From: Actinomycetes bacterium | GTDB lineage: Bacteria > Actinomycetota > Acidimicrobiia > Acidimicrobiales > Bog-793 | Reading direction: 5' to 3' | Assembly (NCBI GenBank): GCA_021823365.1 | Contig: JAKAOD010000160.1 | Location: 1-7,045 of the forward strand | Length of the DNA: 7,045 nt | Part shown: positions 1-7,045 of the stretch, one piece after another | Position numbering within the stretch: position 1 is the stretch's first letter | Layout of the letters: every line of letters starts with the position of its first letter | Notes under the pieces: model-generated | What the model was told of the DNA's origin: nothing | Seen by the model: only the letters and a program-made list of their open reading frames with translations | Database searches by the model: none | Translations under genes and position numbers: made by a program

Positions 1-2140
<2,140 letters not shown>

Positions 2141-2144
<4 letters not shown>

Positions 2145-2932
2145 CGTCGGCGATGCAGCCCGGACCCTCCCGCGCGGACGACGTGCACCAGCGACGAGGG
2201 GCGCGCCGTCTCAGCGGCGGCGAGCGCCGCCGCCAGCTCTTCGACACGGCACTCCGGCTCTTCGCCGAACGCGGCTACGAGTCGACGACGATGGACGAGA
2301 TCGCCGACGCCGCCGGGGTGACGAAGCCTCTCCTCTACCAGCATTTCTCCTCGAAGCGCGCCCTCTACCGGGAGCTCTTGGACTCGATCGCAGACGACCT
2401 CCTCGCAGAGATCGACGCCGCCACCGCGGCGGCACCCGGGCCGCGGGAGCAGGTGGCGGGCGGCTTCGCCGCGTACTTCCGGATGCTCGTCACGCACGAG
2501 ACAGCCTTCCGCCTGCTCTACAGCAGGAGCAGCGCGACCGGCCTTGAGCTGGGCAGCGCGCTGCGGAAAGTGGAGGACGCGATCGCAGAGGCGATCGACC
2601 CGCTCATTGCCGCGGGGCTCGACCCGGACCATCGCCGTTTCCTCGCGTACGCGGTCGTGGGCATGGCCGAGGGGGCGAGCCGCCACTGGCTCGAGACGCA
2701 GAGCCGCACCCACGGTCCTGGAGGTGACGGTCGTGGAGGTGACGGTCCTGGAGGTGACGGTCCTGGAGGTGACGGTCCTGGAGGTGACGGTCCTGGAGGT
2801 GACGGTCCTGGAGGTGACGGTCCTGGGCGGGGGCCGGGGCGGGGCCGGGGGCCGGGCGAGGAGGCGCAGCGGCTCGCGAGCCGCCTGGCGATGTTCGCGT
2901 GGGCGGGACTGCGCGCGGTGCGCGCGGACTGA
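2141..2932 (+). CDS. TetR/AcrR-family transcriptional regulator with a glycine-rich repeat insertion
   Basis: This is a one-component DNA-binding regulator, usually a dimeric repressor released by a small ligand; target and ligand are unknown. With the GTG at 2141 it is 263 residues. The helix-turn-helix is textbook: [20 protein letters not shown] (29-48), then [20 protein letters not shown] (49-68), then FSSKRALY. A helical ligand/dimerisation domain follows, ending in [14 protein letters not shown]. Between its penultimate and last helices lies an insertion of about 49 residues: seven GPGGD-type pentapeptides (192-226), then [13 protein letters not shown]. Without it the protein would be about 214 residues, normal for the family. 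The GTG overlaps the glycosyltransferase TGA as GTGA in the corrected reading, implying translational coupling. An ATG at 2153 is the alternative start; neither start has a clear ribosome-binding site. As sequenced, the gene is in frame with the upstream glycosyltransferase, so a 653-residue fusion cannot be formally excluded. Confidence 0.9.
2714..2818 (+). repeat. Tandem repeat, 7 x 15 bp, inside the TetR gene
   Basis: The unit GGTCCTGGAGGTGAC encodes GPGGD. Seven units run head to tail from 2714. Six are identical; the second (2729-2743) has CGT for CCT, giving GRGGD. A partial eighth copy (GGTCCTGG, 2819-2826) leads into a GC-only GPGRGPGRG stretch. The unit keeps reading frame and encodes flexible, acidic, glycine-rich sequence. 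Near identity even at synonymous positions suggests recent slippage expansion. Confidence 0.97.
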
Positions 2933-2935
2933 AGA

Positions 2936-3002
2936 GCCAGCGCACGTGTTGGGGCCTTCGCCGCCGCGCTGGCCTCTCACTCGAGGGCCTTCATCGTGAG
3001 GG
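2936..3002. terminator. Inverted repeats between convergent genes, possible bidirectional terminator
   Basis: Four bases after the TetR stop codon, GCCAGCGC (2936-2943) pairs perfectly with GCGCTGGC (2966-2973) across a 22-nt loop. A second stem pairs CTCAC (2976-2980) with GTGAG (2996-3000) and can extend by two pairs (one wobble). The region separates two converging genes, where terminators are expected. There is no T-tract on either side, as is common in high-GC bacteria, so termination is inferred from position and pairing only. Confidence 0.4.
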
Positions 3003-3009
3003 CTCATGG

Positions 3010-3546
3010 TCAGAGCCTGCGCACGAGCTCCTCGCAAAGCGCCCACAGCTCCGTCGCGCACGCGACGTAGGCCGCGTCATTCCGGCCGGCGGGGTCCGTG
3101 ACGTCGTCGTCGGGCTCGAGCGCAGCATGCTCGAGGTCCAACGCGGCGACTCGAGCCGAGAGCGGCGCAGGCCCGGGCCTGAGGTCCGCGGCGAGCCTCC
3201 GGAGCGCTCCCGTGCGCGGGGCCGCCTCCGGGTGACGGCGCCGCACGTAGCGGACGTGCGCCGACTCCATCGCGACGACCAGGTCTGCACCAGCGAGGTC
3301 CTCGGCGTCGAGCTGACGGCTCCGGTGCCCGGCCGCCGCGAACGCGTCGACCGGCTTCCCGGCAATCTCCGGAACAGTCAGGAGCGCAGCCAGGGTGCGC
3401 GCGCCGAGCGGGAGCCCGTCCACCGCGTGCGTCCCAGCCGTCCTGACCGACAGGGGGAGGCCGCGTCGGGCCGCGAGCTGCTCGAGCATGAGGCCCGCCA
3501 TCACCGAGCGCGACGCGTTGCCCGTGCACACCACGAGCAACGACAC
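3010..3546 (-). CDS. Low-molecular-weight protein-tyrosine-phosphatase family protein
   Basis: This cytosolic phosphatase-fold protein removes phosphate from phosphotyrosine through a cysteinyl-phosphate intermediate; arsenate reductases share the fold. With the GTG at 3546 it is 178 residues starting MSLLVVCTGNASRSVMAGLM. The P-loop C-x5-R-S is at residues 7-14 (nucleophile Cys7, Arg13). The general-acid motif DPAG begins at Asp151 near the C-terminus, as the family expects. Length is slightly above the usual 150-165. The P-loop reads NAS where many members have NIC. A GGAGGG (3564 to 3559) precedes the start by 12 nt, rather long. The in-frame GTG at 3555 is only 3 nt from it. The frame is open farther upstream through the 17-bp repeats but has no family similarity there. 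In bacteria these enzymes often partner tyrosine kinases of polysaccharide export; no kinase is visible here. It may be co-transcribed with the oxidoreductase 197 bp upstream. Confidence 0.93.
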   Translation of the reverse strand: MSLLVVCTGNASRSVMAGLMLEQLAARRGLPLSVRTAGTHAVDGLPLGARTLAALLTVPEIAGKPVDAFAAAGHRSRQLDAEDLAGADLVVAMESAHVRYVRRRHPEAAPRTGALRRLAADLRPGPAPLSARVAALDLEHAALEPDDDVTDPAGRNDAAYVACATELWALCEELVRRL

Positions 3547-3583
3547 GCGTCCCACACGCCCTCCGGTTGCGAGGGTACCCGGG

Positions 3584-3667
3584 CGGCGCACGGAGAGGGG
3601 CGGCGCACGGAGAGGGGCGGCGCACGGAGAGGGGCGGCGCACGGAGAGGGGCGGGCACGGAGAAGGG
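3584..3667. repeat. Tandem repeat, 4 x 17 bp plus a degenerate copy, upstream of the phosphatase gene
   Basis: The unit CGGCGCACGGAGAGGGG occurs four times without a mismatch (3584-3600, 3601-3617, 3618-3634, 3635-3651), followed by a 16-bp degenerate copy (3652-3667). It lies between the oxidoreductase stop and the phosphatase start, both minus strand, so it would sit in the phosphatase 5' region or a read-through transcript. The unit length is not a multiple of three, in keeping with noncoding DNA. It could be a set of protein-binding sites or simple slippage. Confidence 0.97.
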
Positions 3668-3673
3668 CGCGCG

Positions 3674-3705
3674 TGACGCGACCGGGCCCGCGAGCCGCCG
3701 CGTCA
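3674..3705. other. Inverted repeat TGACGCG / CGCGTCA downstream of the oxidoreductase gene
   Basis: TGACGCG (3674-3680) is matched by CGCGTCA (3699-3705) with an 18-nt loop that itself contains GGGCCC. It lies about 40 bp past the oxidoreductase stop codon on the minus strand. It could be a Rho-independent-like hairpin lacking a T-tract, or an operator for the phosphatase gene. Sequence alone does not decide, and short GC-rich inverted repeats arise readily by chance. Confidence 0.3.
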
Positions 3706-3743
3706 AGGGGGCGGAGCGGCCCTGTACCCGGGGTGTGAGCGGC

Positions 3744-6700
3744 TCATGGCTGGGGGAAACGGACCAGACGCTCGGCGAGCTCCGCCCGGAACGACGCGAC
3801 GCTCTTCTCCTTGACGCTCTCGTAGCCGCGCACGCGGTCGGGAAGCCGCGCGATGCCGATCGCTGCGTCGAGGCTCTCGGGCGCGAGCTTCGAGAGGACC
3901 GATCGAAGCGCGTCGGCGTACTCGCCCGGCAGCTGCCGCTCGGTCCGGCGGAGCTCGGTCCGGCCGAACGGGTCGAGCGCGGTCCCCCGGACCCGTCTGG
4001 TGGACCGCAGCGCCAGCAACGCCGGACGGGACCAGCTGCCGAGCCGGATCTTGTGGCGCAGCCCCCTGGCGCGCAGCGCCGGCGGGTGGAGGAGCCAGGT
4101 GGTCTCACCCTCGGACGGGCCCACCGCCGGGAACTCGAGGAGGAGCCGGGCGACCTCGTACTCGTCTTTGTACGCGAGGAGCTTGTGGTAGCCGAACGCC
4201 ACCCCTGCGGTCAGGCGGCCGTCGCCGCCCACGCGCCGCTCGGCGTCGGCGACGTCTGCGACCAGCCCCGCGAAACGACGGGCCAGCGCTTCGTCCTGGT
4301 AGCCGACGAGGTCCCCCGCGAGCCACTGGACGTGCGCACGGTCTGCGGCGGGCAACGACGAGAAGTCGATCGCCGAGACGATCCGCGCACCGGGCTGGTC
4401 CGGGCCCGCGCCGGCGGCGCCGGCGTCCCGGGCCCCACTGTCGACCGGGGCTCCGCCGGCGTCCCGGGCCCCACTGTCGACCGGGGCCCCGCCGTCGTCC
4501 GGGGCTCCGCCGGCGTCCCGGGCCCCGCCGGCGTCCCGGGCCCCACTGTCGACCGGGGCCCCGCCGTCGTCCCCGCCATGGTGCGCCGCGACCCAGCGGC
4601 GTCCAGCCTCGAACGCGGCGAGGTTGGCCTCGACCGTGACGCCGTTGCGCTCGATCGCGGAGGCGATCGAGCGTGCGGAGACCGGCAGCAGGCCGAGCTG
4701 GCTCGCCGCTCCGAGCAGCACCACGTTGGCCCCGGCCGCGGTGGCGCCCGCCTCGTGCGCGACGGCGACCGCGTCGAGGAAGATCGCGCGGCCGCTGGCC
4801 GCCGCGCCGGCCAGGCGCGCCTCGAGCTCGGCGACCGGCACCTCACGCGCCTCGACCCCGAGGACCATGGGCCCGCTCAGGCTGGCTGCGGACGAGCCGA
4901 CGACCGCGCCGCGCCCGTGCGCCATGCTCTCCAGCACGCCCGGCGCGCCCGCCGCGACGAGGTCTGCCGCGATGAGGAGGTCGACCTCGTCTGTGCCCAG
5001 CACGTTCGACCGGTCCTGCGCGCCCGGCCCGATGCGAAGGTCCGAGATGACCGGTCCGGCCTTCTGCGAGAGCCCGGTCTGATCGAGCCCCCACACGTCG
5101 ACGCCTTCGAGCAGCGCGGCCCACCCGAGGAGGTGCGCGCAGGTGACGACGCCGGTCCCGCCGATCCCCGCGATCCGCACGGTGACCGCCCGGTCGAGGC
5201 TGGCCACGGGTGCCGGCGGCGGCTCGGGACCTGCGGCCGCAGCCTTGCGAGAGCGCCTGGGGCCCACCCGCACCAGCGTGAACGCGGGGCAGTCGCCCTT
5301 CAGGCACGAGCGATCGAAGTTGCAGGATTCCTCGTCGACACGGGTCTTGGGCCCGAGCGGCGTGTCGACGGTCTGGAGCGCCAGACAGTTCGACTTCACC
5401 TGGCAGTCGCCGCAACCCTCGCACACCCGTTCGTTGATCACCACCCGCTCGGCCGGCACCGGGGCGAGACCGCGCTTGCGCTTGCGCCGCAGCTCGGTCG
5501 CGCACGGCTGGTCGTGGACGAGCACGGTCACGCCGTCGACCGCAGCGAGCTCCTCTTGGACCGCGACGATCTCGTCGCGAGGGCGCACGGACACGCCTCG
5601 CGGCAGCCGCACGCGACGGTAACGACGCACGTCGTCGGTCGTGATGACGACGCGTGCCGCGCCCTCGAGCAGCACCATGCGTGCGAGGCCGACCGGCGAC
5701 CCGGTGCCGCCGACCACGTCCTGCCCGCCGGTCATCGCGGTCGCTCCGTTCCAGAGCACCTTGAAGGTGATGGGGACGCCCGCGGCGACCGCGGCGCGCA
5801 CCGCCAACTGGCCCGAATGGAAGAAGGTGCCGTCGCCCACGTTCTGGACGAGATGGCGCTCTGCGACGAAGGGCTCCATGCCGATCCACTGGGCGCCTTC
5901 GCCGCCCATTTGCGTAATGCCGGCGAGCCGCCCGATGCGATCTTCGGGCATGTAGTGGACGATCGAGTGGCAGCCGATCCCCTCGCCGACGAGCGTGCCC
6001 TCGGGCACCACGGTGCTCACCGAGTGCGGGCAGCCCGGGCAGAACCACGGAATCCTCGTCGGCTCGGACGTCACGGACGTGAGCGCGATGCGCCGGCGCG
6101 GCTCGGGGGGCTCCTTCACGACTGTGCCGATGCTCGCACGGAGGACGGGCAGAAGGATGCGTGCGATGGACGCCGCATCCAGCACGCCGTGGCGCGGGAC
6201 GAGCGGTCGGCCGTCGAGGTCGAGCTTCCCGAGCACGGCCGGGCTCTGCGGCCGACGGGCGATCATCGAGAGGAGCTGGCTCTCCACGAGCTCTCGGCGC
6301 TCCTCGAGGACGACGACCTGCTCGACGCCGTCCGAGAGCGACCGTGCGAACCCCTGCCCGATCGGGAACGGCATCCGCACCTCGCCGAGCGCCACGCCGC
6401 TCGCGCGCAGCGTGCCGAGGTCGAGCCCGAGGAGCCGGAGCGCCTCGACCAGCTCCGAGTAGACGATCCCCGCCGCCACGATCGAAAGACGCGCCCGGTC
6501 GGGCGCGACCACGAGACGGTTGAGCGAGTTCGCGTCGCCGTAGCGGGCTGCGGCACGGAGCCGGTCGGTGAGCACGGCGCGTTCGCGCTCGAGGGTGCTG
6601 GGCGTGAGGAGGTCGCCGGAGACCGGCGGTGCCACGTAGCCGTCGGGGATCACGGGCTCGGGCCACTCGCGCAGCGCCAGGGTGCCCTCGGAGTCCGCGA

Positions 6701-7045
6701 CGGCCGTCGCGAGCTTGATCGCGACCCACGCGCCCGTAAAGCGCGAGAGCCTCACCGCGTGGCGGCCGAGATCCAGCACCTCCTCCAAGGACCGGGGGAA
6801 GACCACCGGCATGCCGAGGTCCGCGAGCGACGTCTCCGACGCGCTCGGCAGCGTGGACGACTTGGCGGTGGGATCGTCGCCGACGACCGCGATCGCGCCA
6901 CCTGTCGCGGCGGCCCCCGCGAAGCTCGCGTGCCGCAACGCGTCCATGGCCCGGTCGAGCCCGGGCGCCTTCCCGTACCAGACGCCGAGCACCCCGTCGA
7001 CGCGCGCGGTCGGGTTCAGGCTCGCGAGCTGGCTCCCCATCACCG
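3744..7045 (-). CDS. Fused indolepyruvate / 2-oxoacid ferredoxin oxidoreductase, N-terminus cut by window edge
   Basis: This cytosolic thiamine-diphosphate, iron-sulfur enzyme oxidatively decarboxylates aryl- or other 2-oxoacids to acyl-CoA, reducing ferredoxin. About 1100 residues are present, numbered from the window edge. The alpha-type part has GVWYGKAPGLDRA and GDDPTAKSSTLPSASE. A CPGCPHS motif lies near 331. The ThDP site has GDGTFFHSG near 401 and NGATAMTGGQ near 431. Iron-sulfur cysteines form C-x2-C-x2-C-x5-C (about 538-550) and C-x5-C-x4-C (about 573-586). The gamma-type domain carries GIGGTGVV near 628 and LDQTGLSQKAGPV near 655. A repetitive Gly/Ala/Asp linker (about 823-875) precedes the C-terminal domain with AYKDEYEVARLL and ending FPQP. 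The frame has no break. The edge GTG/ATG codons fall inside a conserved segment (GSQLASLNP), so the true start lies outside; roughly 90 residues are missing. Which oxoacid it uses cannot be told. Confidence 0.95.
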   Translation of the reverse strand, partial: VMGSQLASLNPTARVDGVLGVWYGKAPGLDRAMDALRHASFAGAAATGGAIAVVGDDPTAKSSTLPSASETSLADLGMPVVFPRSLEEVLDLGRHAVRLSRFTGAWVAIKLATAVADSEGTLALREWPEPVIPDGYVAPPVSGDLLTPSTLERERAVLTDRLRAAARYGDANSLNRLVVAPDRARLSIVAAGIVYSELVEALRLLGLDLGTLRASGVALGEVRMPFPIGQGFARSLSDGVEQVVVLEERRELVESQLLSMIARRPQSPAVLGKLDLDGRPLVPRHGVLDAASIARILLPVLRASIGTVVKEPPEPRRRIALTSVTSEPTRIPWFCPGCPHSVSTVVPEGTLVGEGIGCHSIVHYMPEDRIGRLAGITQMGGEGAQWIGMEPFVAERHLVQNVGDGTFFHSGQLAVRAAVAAGVPITFKVLWNGATAMTGGQDVVGGTGSPVGLARMVLLEGAARVVITTDDVRRYRRVRLPRGVSVRPRDEIVAVQEELAAVDGVTVLVHDQPCATELRRKRKRGLAPVPAERVVINERVCEGCGDCQVKSNCLALQTVDTPLGPKTRVDEESCNFDRSCLKGDCPAFTLVRVGPRRSRKAAAAGPEPPPAPVASLDRAVTVRIAGIGGTGVVTCAHLLGWAALLEGVDVWGLDQTGLSQKAGPVISDLRIGPGAQDRSNVLGTDEVDLLIAADLVAAGAPGVLESMAHGRGAVVGSSAASLSGPMVLGVEAREVPVAELEARLAGAAASGRAIFLDAVAVAHEAGATAAGANVVLLGAASQLGLLPVSARSIASAIERNGVTVEANLAAFEAGRRWVAAHHGGDDGGAPVDSGARDAGGARDAGGAPDDGGAPVDSGARDAGGAPVDSGARDAGAAGAGPDQPGARIVSAIDFSSLPAADRAHVQWLAGDLVGYQDEALARRFAGLVADVADAERRVGGDGRLTAGVAFGYHKLLAYKDEYEVARLLLEFPAVGPSEGETTWLLHPPALRARGLRHKIRLGSWSRPALLALRSTRRVRGTALDPFGRTELRRTERQLPGEYADALRSVLSKLAPESLDAAIGIARLPDRVRGYESVKEKSVASFRAELAERLVRFPQP
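4419..4574. repeat. Modular 18-bp repeat array inside the oxidoreductase gene
   Basis: Three related 18-bp modules alternate. On the plus strand module a is GCCGGCGTCCCGGGCCCC, b is ACTGTCGACCGGGGCTCC or its CCCC-ending form, and c is GCCGTCGTCCGGGGCTCC. The order is a-b-a-b-c-a-a-b, then a partial c. Translated on the minus strand these are the hexapeptides GARDAG (a), GAPVDS (b) and GAPDDG (c). The array forms a flexible acidic linker between the gamma-type domain and the C-terminal domain. Paired a-b modules look like 36-bp higher-order duplication. Confidence 0.95.

Noticed and set aside
3552..3642. Longer phosphatase reading frame through the 17-bp repeats
   Set aside because: The extension translates to repetitive Arg/Pro/Ala sequence, the repeat unit is not a multiple of three, and the fold begins right at the GTG at 3546.
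3584..3667. CRISPR-like array
   Set aside because: The repeats are directly adjacent with no spacers, and no cas genes are nearby.
3701..3706. TTGACG on the minus strand as a -35 element for the phosphatase gene
   Set aside because: No acceptable -10 hexamer lies 16-18 bp downstream on that strand; the sequence is also part of the inverted repeat.
3575..3732. GTACCCGGG direct repeat flanking the 17-bp array (3575-3583 and 3724-3732), as a possible insertion footprint
   Set aside because: Nine GC-rich bases recurring within 160 bp is plausible by chance, and no transposase or terminal inverted repeats accompany it.
4843..6729. Minus-strand 628-codon frame inside the oxidoreductase region
   Set aside because: It is an alternative-frame shadow, arginine-rich and motif-free; the true frame there encodes the ThDP and iron-sulfur motifs.

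Overview
This is a high-GC window with strong third-position G/C bias. It probably comes from an actinomycete-like bacterium (Actinomycetota, possibly a deep-branching class such as Acidimicrobiia). The support is composition, GTG starts, a leaderless-type promoter and the protein families present; the taxonomic call is inference. High GC leaves long stop-free frames on both strands, so most open frames are shadows. I assign five genes.

Layout. (1) Positions 1-885, minus strand: GDP-mannose 4,6-dehydratase (gmd), cut off at its C-terminus by the window edge. (2) An 85-bp divergent intergenic region (886-970). (3) From 971, plus strand: a GT4-type glycosyltransferase followed by a TetR-family regulator (2141-2932). 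As sequenced, the two share one uninterrupted frame. Codon use and a perfectly placed GTGA overlap at 2141-2144 suggest instead two translationally coupled genes, with a one-base indel, probably in the GGGG run at 2055-2058. (4) A 77-bp convergent spacer (2933-3009) with two overlapping inverted repeats. (5) Positions 3010-3546, minus: a low-molecular-weight protein-tyrosine-phosphatase family protein. (6) Positions 3547-3743: a spacer with four perfect 17-bp tandem repeats and an inverted repeat. (7) Positions 3744-7045, minus: a large fused indolepyruvate/2-oxoacid ferredoxin oxidoreductase, cut off at its N-terminus by the window edge. There is no gene-free stretch above 300 bp.

How the genes relate. 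gmd makes a GDP-6-deoxyhexose precursor, the glycosyltransferase transfers an activated sugar, and LMW phosphatases often accompany polysaccharide export loci. The left half may therefore be the edge of a cell-surface glycan locus (inference). The oxidoreductase is a central amino-acid/2-oxoacid catabolism enzyme with no evident tie to the sugar genes.

The most distinctive property is three unrelated minisatellites within about 1.9 kb: a 15-bp unit inside the TetR gene, a 17-bp unit in the spacer, and an 18-bp modular unit inside the oxidoreductase gene. The two coding arrays have units divisible by three; the noncoding one does not. I found no CRISPR array, tRNA, rRNA, transposase or evident novel defence system.
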